A DNA stretch of 27,260 nucleotides from a virus, in IMG/VR virus record IMGVR_UViG_3300034066_002196, positions 1 to 27,260 of that record, one strand, 5' to 3'. Below, piece after piece: positions 6,331 to 13,816 of the stretch. The position numbers and the translations under genes are program-made. The notes under the pieces are model-generated. The model was not told the DNA's origin. It saw nothing but the letters and a program-made list of their open reading frames with translations, and searched no databases. The stretch's first letter is position 1, and the number at the start of each line of letters is the position of its first letter.

Positions 6331-7500
6331 TTATGTTAGTGGTTTGCCCATCAATCGATCGATCAATCGTCGATCCGTTGTCGGTGAAAGGTGCGAATAG
6401 TGTTTAGAGACGATCGAGATCGACGACCAACCGCCCATCTCTTTTAGGAGCAATAGGGGAACCCCGCCCCTGGCCAGGTGACTGGCCCCGCCGTGGCGTA
6501 TCGAGTGAATACAGGCGACACCTTCGTAGGTTTGCTTGGGAATCTTGGCGGCTTTGAGGTCGGCTTGGAAAATCTCCTGGAGTCCGCCGCCCCGGTCGGT
6601 CAGACAGGCGAAGAGCCTACCACCCTTTGTTTCCGAGATCAACCGTCGGAGATCCGGGACCAACCTATCGGGGACCGGGACGAGTTGGGCCTTTTTTGTT
6701 TTGGCGTGTTCCGCCCGAAAGGTGACAACCGCCCCGCCGTTCCCATCGAGGGCGAAGTCTTTCCCAGTCAGGGCCAGGATTGCCCCTCGCCGTCCAATGG
6801 TTGCGAATGCCAGGCGATAGAAGAGACACCTCGGCCAGGGTGCGACCTTCGCCAGTTTCTCGACATCCTCAAACCAAAGGGGTCGCCGTTGGTTGGTCAG
6901 GGCGGAACTTGACTTCGGCAACCGTGGGACCTCGGGGATCAACTTTTGGTCGAGCAACCATCGGAGGAACTGCCCGAGGCGAATTAGTTTTTTGGCATTG
7001 GTCCCCGGGGTCGTGGTCAACCCGGTGAACCACCGAGACACCCTCGAAGAATCCAGGCGGCGGACATCGTCCAGGGACTCCAGTCCCAGGGCCTTGACCG
7101 CCGGGCGGAGGGACTGGAACAGATTGTCCAGGCTACGCCTTCCCAACCCCTCGGCCTGTTTCTCCCTCTCGTATCGGTCGACCAGTTCGTCGACCGTCTC
7201 GAGGGACTTGATAACCGGGGCCTCCAGTCCGGCCCGGACCCGGTCCTCGGTCCTTTGAAGGTCCCGCAACATGGCGGCCGAGGCCTCTTTGTCCGAACAC
7301 AGTTTGACCAGGCGGGTCCGCCCGTCGGCCCCTTTTAACTGCCCGTGCCATTCCGAGTGTTGAACCCTGGCCCGGCCGCCCTTGCCTACGGGGACCCAAA
7401 CCATTCGCCCGCCGTGGCGGATTTGGACCTCGGTCCCGTCCTTGGTCTTGCGGGTTTTCGATCCTGGCGGGATCTCCCTGGTGTAAGTTGGTCGGTAAAT
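6331..7500 (-). CDS. Tyrosine-recombinase phage integrase (probable ATT start)
   Basis: A site-specific recombinase for integration and excision. The catalytic residues are visible, numbered from the internal ATG at 7404: Arg near 205 (TIGRRGAILAL), Lys near 235 (HAKTKKAQLV), H300 and R303 (HSIRHGG), W326 (GGWSS) and the nucleophile Y336 (KHYSHL). A SAM-like core-binding region lies around 70-160. The same frame stays open upstream of 7404 and encodes YRPTYTREIPPGSK and further residues, a segment I recall from planctomycete integrases, so the ATG at 7404, which lacks a ribosome-binding site, is not the true start. No ATG/GTG/TTG occurs before the stop at 7521; GGGGGTGG-AAA-ATT at 7498-7510 points to an ATT start at 7500, giving 389 residues. 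Confidence 0.88.
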   Translation of the reverse strand: MYRPTYTREIPPGSKTRKTKDGTEVQIRHGGRMVWVPVGKGGRARVQHSEWHGQLKGADGRTRLVKLCSDKEASAAMLRDLQRTEDRVRAGLEAPVIKSLETVDELVDRYEREKQAEGLGRRSLDNLFQSLRPAVKALGLESLDDVRRLDSSRVSRWFTGLTTTPGTNAKKLIRLGQFLRWLLDQKLIPEVPRLPKSSSALTNQRRPLWFEDVEKLAKVAPWPRCLFYRLAFATIGRRGAILALTGKDFALDGNGGAVVTFRAEHAKTKKAQLVPVPDRLVPDLRRLISETKGGRLFACLTDRGGGLQEIFQADLKAAKIPKQTYEGVACIHSIRHGGASHLARGGVPLLLLKEMGGWSSISIVSKHYSHLSPTTDRRLIDRLMGKPLT

Positions 7501-7764
7501 TTTCCACCCCCTTTTGAATTATGACCGCCGAAAATCTTGCGTCGATCTTGTGTGACCGGCCGCTATCGTTGGTTTCAAAAGGTTAAGAAAAGTTTCCAAT
7601 TGCTTCAATATTCTCGAGGATTTTTTTTTATTAGCTTGCAATAAGGTAGGAAAAATACATCCTTCCCGGATGTCTGGGTAGTTTAAAAACTGCCTAGAAA
7701 AACGAGGAAACCGCAAGGTCCTTACGGATCTTGCGGTTTTCTTGTGTTTACAAGTCTAGCTTGG
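7501..7764. promoter_or_regulatory. A+T-rich spacer between late operon end and integrase; int promoter/att candidate
   Basis: About 260 bp without a supported gene. It holds the bidirectional terminator (7708-7739), a small hairpin ACATCC/GGATGT around 7658-7674, an AGTTT/AAACT repeat near 7680-7691 and a run of nine T near 7621. On the minus strand TTGAAG, 17 bases, TAACCT is a weak sigma-70-like pair that could drive the integrase. The rest is unassigned. Confidence 0.4.
7708..7739 (-). terminator. Strong bidirectional terminator at the end of the late operon
   Basis: A perfect 14-bp stem (7708-7721 with 7726-7739, one G-U) closed by a TTAC loop. On the minus strand it lies 25 bases after the last late gene and is followed by TTT-CCTCG-TTTTT; on the plus strand it is followed by TTTTCTTG. 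It separates late transcription from the integrase. Confidence 0.85.
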
Positions 7765-8064
7765 TCAAACGGTCAAAAGGATCTTCAGAACAATCTGAAC
7801 AACCAGGGCCCAAGGAACGACCCCACCGAGGGCCCCCTCCTCGGGCGAATGGATGGCGGCCTCGAGGATCGCCTCGTCGGATAGTGTGCCCTGGTCGTCT
7901 GGTCCAGGTTGGGAGATCGGACCGCCAAGGGATTTCGCCAAGGCGAACCCGAGGACATTCCAACCGGCATGGGCCAGCTTGGCAGTATCGACCGCCTGGC
8001 CCTTAACCTTGGCCAGGACCAGGCCGAGGGCCTCGGCCGGGAATTCGTTCGGATAATTAACCAT
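7765..8064 (-). CDS. Small protein with C-terminal membrane anchor
   Basis: 99 residues. The first three quarters are soluble (MVNYPNEFPAEALGLVLAKV, then a Gly/Pro/Asp-rich middle), and the last 20 or so residues form one hydrophobic segment (GGVVPWALVVQIVLKILL) with only two residues after it. ATG at 8064 has AGAGGGTGG upstream; an in-frame GTG nine bases earlier overlaps that site and is less likely. It is the last gene of the late operon, directly after another small membrane protein and the cysteine protease. A tail-anchored layout could suit a holin, spanin-like or superinfection-exclusion role, but none of these can be shown. Confidence 0.65.
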   Translation of the reverse strand: MVNYPNEFPAEALGLVLAKVKGQAVDTAKLAHAGWNVLGFALAKSLGGPISQPGPDDQGTLSDEAILEAAIHSPEEGALGGVVPWALVVQIVLKILLTV

Positions 8065-8109
8065 GAGTTCCACCCTCTCGAGAATTAAAAAACAACAACC
8101 GCCCGGCCC

Positions 8110-8412
8110 TTATTGCTTCCCGGTTGGCCCGGGGTTCTTAAGGGCCGGGTTGGACTTTGTGGCCTCGGCGACTTGCTCGAGGATTGCATTTTGGGAAGTG
8201 ACCAAATTTCTTTGGGTTTGCTCCAGGACCTTTAGGAGTCCTTCGACCTCGTCCAAAAACCGGAAGTGCCGATCCCGTAGTGGGGTGACGACCTCACGAC
8301 CGACCCATTGGACGCAACGGGAGGCAGCGTAAACCACAAAAACCAAACCCAGGGTCGGAAGTCCGAACTCCCGGAGGAACTGGTAAACGGTCGGTAAGTC
8401 GCCCATCGTCAT
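8110..8412 (-). CDS. Small single-span membrane protein (holin-like candidate)
   Basis: 100 residues (98 if the second ATG at 8406 is used). A hydrophobic helix, GLPTLGLVFVVYAASRCV, at about residues 18-36 is followed by a basic and then strongly helical, charged region (VEGLLKVLEQTQRNLVTSQN) likely to form a coiled coil. GGGAG lies a few bases upstream. It follows the cysteine protease gene by ten bases. One membrane span with a charged C-terminal helix fits class III holins or small phage membrane proteins; the holin call rests on size, topology and position only. Confidence 0.65.
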   Translation of the reverse strand: MTMGDLPTVYQFLREFGLPTLGLVFVVYAASRCVQWVGREVVTPLRDRHFRFLDEVEGLLKVLEQTQRNLVTSQNAILEQVAEATKSNPALKNPGPTGKQ

Positions 8413-8422
8413 TTTCTCCCGA

Positions 8423-9352
8423 CTACCAGGACAACCGCCGAAGAGGAAACCCGTTCGGCATAACCGAGACCGCCCAAGAGTCGCCTCTCGACAGCATATT
8501 TTTTTCCAGGACCTCGGCATCGACCCAGAACCCGCCGCTCGGCATATCAAACGGGTATCGGGGGCCCGAGTTTGATCCAGCCCCCCAACTATTTTTGATA
8601 AACCCGCCTGGGCGTTTTCCCTTGCGGTAGCCAATGCCCGCCATGCAATGGGCCCACTTCCCGGACGGTTTGCAAAAACCGTCGGAGTCCCGGCGGGTGT
8701 TGTTGAACCCCTGGCTCGAGGCGACGATAACCCCGAACCCCGAGGCGATCGCCCGGCAAAAATCGTCGAAGGTCCGGACCCTGGAGATCGAGGTAAACCG
8801 GTGGGCCTTGGCGGCCTCGACCAGTTCGGCGGGGACTCCCCGGGTCCCCCACTCCCGGCAACGGGCCTCGTTGTATGCGGACAGGTCAAACGACCCGTAA
8901 ACATCCTTGGCCAGGATCCCGAAGTCTTTCATCGCCTGGGCGACCCAGGCCCCGGTCGATCCGTCGGACCGGAAGGGCGACCGGCCGCCGTTTACCTGGA
9001 CTCGGGAAAACCCGTAAATAACCTCGGGCGACGGGATGATCGCCGCCTCGGGATCCCCCGAGACGACCTCCCCGGCGAGTGCCAGCATTGCGGAATGGGC
9101 GGCCCCGAATGAGCAACAAGACCCGACCGATCCCTGGGCCATTTCTGGGAAGTCGATCCCGGTTGCAATTTTCCACCACCTCCAACCAAAGGCCTCGTCG
9201 GGAATGTCGGTCTCCAGGCCCGCCTCGGTGTTGCCAAAACTTGGGATCGGTTGGGCCTGGGCGACCACCTCGACATCCTCGGGGAGATCGACCCACCCAA
9301 AGGCGTTGTCGGGGGTGTCAATGTATTCCTGGATTTGTTCGTCTGACATCAT
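8423..9352 (-). CDS. Papain-like (C1 family) cysteine protease
   Basis: 309 residues with the full papain catalytic set: Q73 and C79 in QGSVGSCCSFG, H235 in KWAHCMAGIGY, N254 in FIKNSWGAG. The residue after the catalytic cysteine is Cys instead of the usual Trp. The first 65 residues form a pro-like region with two near-identical motifs, PDNAFGW and PDEAFGW. No signal peptide is visible, so export would need a holin or virion packaging. It sits between a Pro-linker protein and two small membrane proteins at the end of the late operon, where lysis genes usually lie. Possible roles are cell-envelope protein degradation (lysis or entry) or virion maturation; the first is my preferred inference. 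Start ATG at 9352 (or the adjacent ATG at 9349) behind GGAGGCGG. Confidence 0.9.
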   Translation of the reverse strand: MMSDEQIQEYIDTPDNAFGWVDLPEDVEVVAQAQPIPSFGNTEAGLETDIPDEAFGWRWWKIATGIDFPEMAQGSVGSCCSFGAAHSAMLALAGEVVSGDPEAAIIPSPEVIYGFSRVQVNGGRSPFRSDGSTGAWVAQAMKDFGILAKDVYGSFDLSAYNEARCREWGTRGVPAELVEAAKAHRFTSISRVRTFDDFCRAIASGFGVIVASSQGFNNTRRDSDGFCKPSGKWAHCMAGIGYRKGKRPGGFIKNSWGAGSNSGPRYPFDMPSGGFWVDAEVLEKNMLSRGDSWAVSVMPNGFPLRRLSW

Positions 9353-10062
9353 CCGCCTCCCAGCTTGGCGAAGATGGCGGCGAATTTTTTCGCCAGGGCC
9401 TCGGCCTTTCGGCCGGGGTCACCGACCAGGGAGGTCGCCGGGTCTTCGCCGATCTCGTCGGAGACGATGTCGCCGACCTTCTGGCGGATCGCCGCCAGGG
9501 CCCCCAAGGGAACCCCCTGGCGAGTGATCTCCGCCCGGACGGCCGAGTTCCAGCCGCCGAGGGTTTTCGCCTGGGCGATCATCTCCGGGGCCTTCGACCA
9601 GGCCTTTGATAGTTTGGCCAAGTTGGCCGCCTGGTTGGCCTCTTGGAGGCCTCCCGCCAGGGACTGGAAGGTTTGAAAGGTTGGGTCTTGGGTGATGTCG
9701 CCAGGTGTCGGGGAAGGCCCCGGGTTTGGGCCTGGGTCGGGTCCTGGGTTGGGCCCTGGTTCGATCCCGTCCTGGGTGATCGAGACCGACAGGATAACCG
9801 GAGGCGAGGGTTTGTCGCCTTTGGCGGTATATGCCAGGATACGGTATTTGCCGACCCGGTTCCCGGTGACGACCAGGGTCGTCTTGTCGGCGAGGAGATC
9901 GCCAGGGAAAACCGAAAGGCCCGGGTCGATGGCAAAATATTGGACCGACCCGCCGTCGACCTTAATCGGCCGGACGACAACGAACTCCCCGGCCCGGCCG
10001 GAGACTTTGTCGGGTAGTTCGAGGGACTGACCAAACAAGAGAAGGGCGACGGGTAGGATCAT
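9349..10062 (-). CDS. Probable exported or structural protein with Ig-like domain and GPNP linker
   Basis: 237 residues. It begins with a hydrophobic stretch MILPVALLLFGQS that resembles a signal peptide, although no basic residue precedes it. Residues 14-96 are predicted beta strands (FVVVRPIKV, TTLVVTGNRVGKYRILAYTA, PPVILSVSI), as in Ig-like or cadherin-like folds. Residues 101-121 are a Gly/Pro/Asn linker (EPGPNPGPDPGPNPG), and the rest is an alpha-helical domain with Ala/Lys-rich helices. ATG at 10062 has GGTGG three bases upstream. The stop overlaps the protease start as ATGATG, so the two are translationally coupled and may act together. No known family. Confidence 0.7.
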   Translation of the reverse strand: MILPVALLLFGQSLELPDKVSGRAGEFVVVRPIKVDGGSVQYFAIDPGLSVFPGDLLADKTTLVVTGNRVGKYRILAYTAKGDKPSPPVILSVSITQDGIEPGPNPGPDPGPNPGPSPTPGDITQDPTFQTFQSLAGGLQEANQAANLAKLSKAWSKAPEMIAQAKTLGGWNSAVRAEITRQGVPLGALAAIRQKVGDIVSDEIGEDPATSLVGDPGRKAEALAKKFAAIFAKLGGG

Positions 10063-10105
10063 TGACCACCATTTTTTGGGGGAACCGTTCCCACAAAATG
10101 TAACC

Positions 10106-10135
10106 GGCCCGCCAAGGTGAAAGACTCGGCGGGCC
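10106..10135 (-). terminator. Hairpin between tail-fibre repeat gene and Pro-linker gene (weak terminator candidate)
   Basis: Perfect 8-bp G+C arms GGCCCGCC (10106-10113) and GGCGGGCC (10128-10135), with partial pairing inside the loop. On the minus strand only a short CATTTTG follows, so it may cause pausing or RNA processing rather than strong termination. A near-perfect GGGAAC-C-GTTCCC palindrome lies about 20 bases downstream (around 10079-10092). Confidence 0.4.
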
Positions 10136-10158
10136 TGGCGGTCGTATCCTTCCCGAAG

Positions 10159-10638
10159 TTAGAAGGTGGACAGGGAAGCCCTCTTCCAAGAATTGGCCGC
10201 CGTACAAACAAAAAGGTAACTCGGGGAAACCCGGATCTCTCCGGGCGATCCCGTGCTGGTACTTGAAAAGGTGTCCAACTCAGTCTTGGCCGAGAAGATG
10301 TCGAAGATCGACCGGAGAGAAGTCTTTTTGGTAGGTGTCGCCGTTGCGTCCTCGATTGGGAGGACATCGGTTTGGACCGGTGTCTTTGTCGCCAAGTCTT
10401 TGACCAGGTCGAAAACTTGTTGAACGGTCGCCTTTCCGGTCGGTGTCGCCGAACTCGACTCAACGGGAAAAACATCGGTCAAAATCGGCGTTTTGTTCGC
10501 CAGGTCCTTGACCAGGTCGAAAACCTTTTGAACGGTCGCCTTTGTCGCCGGTCCGCTTGTCGGTCCAGAAAATGGCAAAATATCCGTTATTAAAGGGTCT
10601 CGGATCCCGAGTTGATCGATCCGTTTTCCAGCCATCAT
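10159..10638 (-). CDS. Repeat-containing tail fibre/tip protein
   Basis: 159 residues built from a 36-residue repeat: ATVQKVFDLVKDLANKTP, then ILTDVFPVESSSATP, with a second full copy and a partial third (SLRSIFDIF). An initial half copy is RDPLITDILPF. At DNA level two units are nearly identical with a spacing of 108 bases (10401 and 10509). The C-terminus (GSPGEIRVSPSYLFVCTAAN then SWKRASLSTF) matches a common ending of phage fibre and tail-tip proteins. I chose ATG at 10638, which overlaps the upstream stop as ATGA behind GGGGGAG; the longer frame start has no support. Probably a host-binding or fibre-associated protein. Confidence 0.8.
   Translation of the reverse strand: MMAGKRIDQLGIRDPLITDILPFSGPTSGPATKATVQKVFDLVKDLANKTPILTDVFPVESSSATPTGKATVQQVFDLVKDLATKTPVQTDVLPIEDATATPTKKTSLRSIFDIFSAKTELDTFSSTSTGSPGEIRVSPSYLFVCTAANSWKRASLSTF
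10398..10545. repeat. 108-bp tandem repeat inside tail-fibre gene
   Basis: The stretch beginning TGACCAGGTCGAAAAC occurs at 10401 and again at 10509, continuing through GAACGGTCGCCTTT. The period of 108 bases equals 36 codons. Confidence 0.8.
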
Positions 10639-12206
10639 TCTCCCCCTTTCCAGTCGTCGCAACTAAAACAAATCATCTCGGACCCTTTCGGGTATCCGGT
10701 TTTCCGGCATTCGCCGTGAAGTGTGCAACGGCGAAGGACCGCCGTCCCGCACCCACAAGACGACGGGTCTTCGATCGGTTCCCCCAGGTAGACACAAGGT
10801 AAAGAGACCCGGCGGATCGCCTCGGCCCTGGCCGACTCCAAGTTGGGGGCGGCCTGGCCGGTTGGTTCGTCGGTTGGCCCCGTCATCATCGAGGCCGGGA
10901 CACAAACCGTGGAGCATTGGTCGATTGTAGAAAATGGCCCCATAGTCGCCCCGGCCGGTTGCGTGTACGACCAGACACAGGCCCCATTGACGCAATAAAA
11001 CCCCGGGTTTGGTTGTGGGGCCGGGTCGAGGGCGGTCGAGCATTCATCGGGCAAGATTGCCGGATTTGGGAAGATCATCGAATAAACCCAAACGGTCGCC
11101 CTTGAGAATGTCGCCTTGAGAATATTTGGGCTTGATGTCTGGACGACCGTTGGTTGAACGACCTCGTAAGTTCCGGAGGAGTTTTTCCAAGCCAAATAAA
11201 GGGGCCCGCCGTTAATTGATTTGGCAACCAGAGGGCCGCCGACCTGAATCTCTTGGATAACTCCGACCGCCTCGCCTGGGACCCCGATCGTCCCGAACTC
11301 GGAGACAAACCCGGGGTCCTTATTTTTAAGGGCCCAATTGGGGCCGGTCGCCTTCAAAACTATCTGGTCGCATTGGCAATAGGCCCCCGACCCGAGTTGA
11401 CCGCAAGGGGCCGGATCCCGGCCCATTTGAATCAGTCGGCCCGGTTTGTTGTTGCCGGTCATCAAGGGATTGTTTTCCGGGTCGTCCCATTGAATCGAGT
11501 CGGCCTCGATCGTCCCGTCCCAAAGGATCGGTTCGTCGAACTCTTCTAGGTGGGCGACTAGGCAACTATGCCAACCCGAACCGGTCCAAAAACCGCAAGG
11601 CGGGACACCGTTCGACTTGGACCCGCAACCGGAAACCATAGCAGAGAATCCGAGTTCCAACTTTATGAACGAGACCGGGTCGCCCTTTCCGCCATTCTCC
11701 GAGACGGTGATCGGAAGATAATCCGAAACAAACCCTCGACCTCTCCAGGGTTCCGGGTTGTATGGGTGGGCGATCTCGTCCAGGCTAGCCGACTTGGTGA
11801 AGTAGGTCTCCCAGGCCTTGGCCGAGTTTAACCAATAAACCGTCAGGCTAACCGTAACGGTGTCCTTGTCGACGACCGAGACAGTCGCCGAGAATTTGTA
11901 AGAGTTGGCACTCCCCCCGACCGAGATCCCAGAAAAATATCCGATCGCCCCCCAGGTGTTTGGGTTTGGTTCGGCATCATTTCCAGGATTGAAACAAAAC
12001 CAACGGAACTCCCTTGGTGCTATCCCCAACCAATACGACGGGGCCGGTTGGTTTGTCGTCGGGCAAACCGGACCCCAAAAAGAGATCCGGACTCTTCCGT
12101 CGGTCATCGGCCAACCCAAGCCACAGAGAGAGCAATCGATCGACGGGGCGACCAGGGATTGGTCGACGCACACATCATAGGCGACAACTTTGGTCGATTG
12201 TGTCAT
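10635..12206 (-). CDS. Cysteine-rich tail/adhesin-like protein
   Basis: 523 residues, predicted mostly beta strand and loop, with many tryptophans and cysteines. CVDQSLVAPSIDCSLCGLGW opens the protein; a second small cluster, YCVNGACVWSY to CSTVCV, lies around residues 415-445; and a C-terminal cluster has C471, C484, C486, C494, C500, C513 and C516, including RRCTLHGEC. The last cluster has the spacing of a metal-binding or disulfide-knot domain. It overlaps its neighbours on both sides by four bases, so it belongs to one translational cascade of tail-tip genes. A receptor-binding or baseplate role is inferred from location behind the tape measure; no enzyme motif is visible. Confidence 0.78.
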   Translation of the reverse strand: MTQSTKVVAYDVCVDQSLVAPSIDCSLCGLGWPMTDGRVRISFWGPVCPTTNQPAPSYWLGIAPREFRWFCFNPGNDAEPNPNTWGAIGYFSGISVGGSANSYKFSATVSVVDKDTVTVSLTVYWLNSAKAWETYFTKSASLDEIAHPYNPEPWRGRGFVSDYLPITVSENGGKGDPVSFIKLELGFSAMVSGCGSKSNGVPPCGFWTGSGWHSCLVAHLEEFDEPILWDGTIEADSIQWDDPENNPLMTGNNKPGRLIQMGRDPAPCGQLGSGAYCQCDQIVLKATGPNWALKNKDPGFVSEFGTIGVPGEAVGVIQEIQVGGPLVAKSINGGPLYLAWKNSSGTYEVVQPTVVQTSSPNILKATFSRATVWVYSMIFPNPAILPDECSTALDPAPQPNPGFYCVNGACVWSYTQPAGATMGPFSTIDQCSTVCVPASMMTGPTDEPTGQAAPNLESARAEAIRRVSLPCVYLGEPIEDPSSCGCGTAVLRRCTLHGECRKTGYPKGSEMICFSCDDWKGGE

Positions 12207-13369
12207 GGTGTCAAATAAACCCGCATCGAGGAGAAACCGAACTGGATTGTCTGGGCGACATCTCCAACCATATTAAATTGGACAGGGAAAATATATTGAG
12301 ACTGTAATGGTCCGTGAACCGCGTAAAAATACTCGTTGACCGGATCGGGTTCGGCGGTCGGGTCGTTGTAGAACCAATGGCGTATCGAGGCGACTTTTGG
12401 GCTCCCAACTTGAGGGTTGTCGCAAACCATAAACACATGGGTGTCTATCGTCCAAAGTTGGTTCGAGTTGAGGATCCTCGGTTTTTTCCCGGTGTTGTCA
12501 GGTGTCCCCCGATAATTCTCTGGGAGAAAAGGGTTCGTCGTTGTCGCCTGGCCGTTTTGGTTCGTTGTTGTTTCCGTGTGGTCACCGTAGTGGACAAAGG
12601 CGAAAGAAAAATAGTGGATCATCGTGTAACCGATAAAGGTCCCGAGAACCGTTCCCGACGAGTCCCTGGCCCGTAGGGGGTCACAAAACGGGATCGTCCA
12701 TTGGCGATTGTTTTCCGGGTTTGGAGATTGTCCGGTTTGCTCGTAGTGGGTCTCGGCCAAGAAAGGTTCCACTAACCCTTTGTTAGTCCAAATACAATGG
12801 GCCGGGTGCAATTGTCCAAGGTAGTCGGTTTGTCCGTTAATTGGTGCGGTAGCATCGGTGAAATTAAACTTGTACCGTTTTTGGTAATTTGAATTATTCG
12901 CCCCGGAGACTCCCTTCAAACGGCGGCGGACCGTTGTCGCCAGGTGTCCCCATTGGATGGAGGGACCAGACGAAAAGTTTTGGTAATAATTCGGGACATA
13001 CATCGCCCTTGGTTTCCATCGGTACAAATCGTTGGAAGCAAAATAAAGATCGCCGCCGCCAATGGTTTTCAGGACGACCGGGTTTTCGACTCGCCTCCCG
13101 TATGGTTCACCATATGCGGTTGATCCACTCGGAAGGTTGAAAGGTTCGATCCTGGCGGTCCCAATACTTCCGACCCCGTTCCCCATTGTGTCGGTTCGGA
13201 AACCACAACCGCACATAGCCGCTTGGATCCCGGAAGTCCCGGGAGGATCGCCGAAAACGGTATGGACGGTGAACTCCCGAAACGGCATGGCAAAGGCGGG
13301 AACATTGTTCCTGGTCGGTACGGTGAGACAAGTCCCCGAAACAAGTTTGGCCCATGCACCGTATCCCAA
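12203..13369 (-). CDS. Putative tail-tip/baseplate protein (388 aa)
   Basis: A 388-residue protein rich in Tyr, Trp, Asn and Gly and low in charged residues, as expected for a beta-rich virion protein. Recognisable local features are MCGCGFRTDTMGNG (about 52-65), WTIPFCDPLRARDSSGT near 226, and a C-terminal half dominated by aromatic residues (YFSFAFVHYGDHTETTT). The start is TTG at 13369, with GAGGG and an AT spacer upstream, three bases after the previous stop. No known domain. Position in the tail-tip cluster makes a structural or adhesion role likely. Confidence 0.75.
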   Translation of the reverse strand: MGYGAWAKLVSGTCLTVPTRNNVPAFAMPFREFTVHTVFGDPPGTSGIQAAMCGCGFRTDTMGNGVGSIGTARIEPFNLPSGSTAYGEPYGRRVENPVVLKTIGGGDLYFASNDLYRWKPRAMYVPNYYQNFSSGPSIQWGHLATTVRRRLKGVSGANNSNYQKRYKFNFTDATAPINGQTDYLGQLHPAHCIWTNKGLVEPFLAETHYEQTGQSPNPENNRQWTIPFCDPLRARDSSGTVLGTFIGYTMIHYFSFAFVHYGDHTETTTNQNGQATTTNPFLPENYRGTPDNTGKKPRILNSNQLWTIDTHVFMVCDNPQVGSPKVASIRHWFYNDPTAEPDPVNEYFYAVHGPLQSQYIFPVQFNMVGDVAQTIQFGFSSMRVYLTP

Positions 13370-13372
13370 TTT

Positions 13373-13816
13373 TTAACCCTCGTAAGTGATAACAAAAGGG
13401 GCGGTACAAATACCGTTGGACCATGTCCCCTCGATCCTGAATGTCGTCACCCCGTTGGCGGATTGGGAGCAACTTCCGGTAACATTGGTCGCATTGGAGA
13501 CATACCAACCGGGCAAAGTTGACTGATTGATTTGGGTCGAGACGGGAGGAACCCCACCAGTTGAAAGCAATATCCCATCGCTCCCCCTGGTATAACCCCA
13601 AACAAATTCACAAGGCCCGGTCCTTGCCATTGTCCCAGAAACCTTTGGACCTACGCAACTTGGCGGCGGGTTGGCGTTTGGGTCGTTCGCCGTGAATGGT
13701 CCCCACTCGATTTGGAAACTAGAAGGGAGGACCTTTTTTCCCCAACATTGGTGGAAGACCGGAGCATAAACCCCGGGGGCGTGGGTCTCTTTACAATTGG
13801 TGGAGGTTGTTGTCAT
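13373..13816 (-). CDS. Small cysteine-containing tail-tip protein (147 aa)
   Basis: 147 residues: MTTTSTNCKETHAPGVYAPV, then beta-like segments (SSFQIEWGPF, PCEFVWGYTRGSDG, TTFRIEGTWSNGICTAPFVI). Six cysteines are spread through the protein. It overlaps the upstream gene by four bases (ATGA) and shares the GACACCATGACA start context with the gene at 12206, which suggests local duplication of the control sequence. Family unknown; probable virion tail-tip component. Confidence 0.7.
   Translation of the reverse strand: MTTTSTNCKETHAPGVYAPVFHQCWGKKVLPSSFQIEWGPFTANDPNANPPPSCVGPKVSGTMARTGPCEFVWGYTRGSDGILLSTGGVPPVSTQINQSTLPGWYVSNATNVTGSCSQSANGVTTFRIEGTWSNGICTAPFVITYEG

Noticed and set aside
7133-7507. 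Alternative minus-strand gene starting GTG at 7507 (MENLPTN...)
   Set aside because: The product is a Gly/Arg/Pro-rich out-of-frame translation of the integrase N-terminus; the integrase frame is the one with family-like sequence, and the GTG lies inside its ribosome-binding site.
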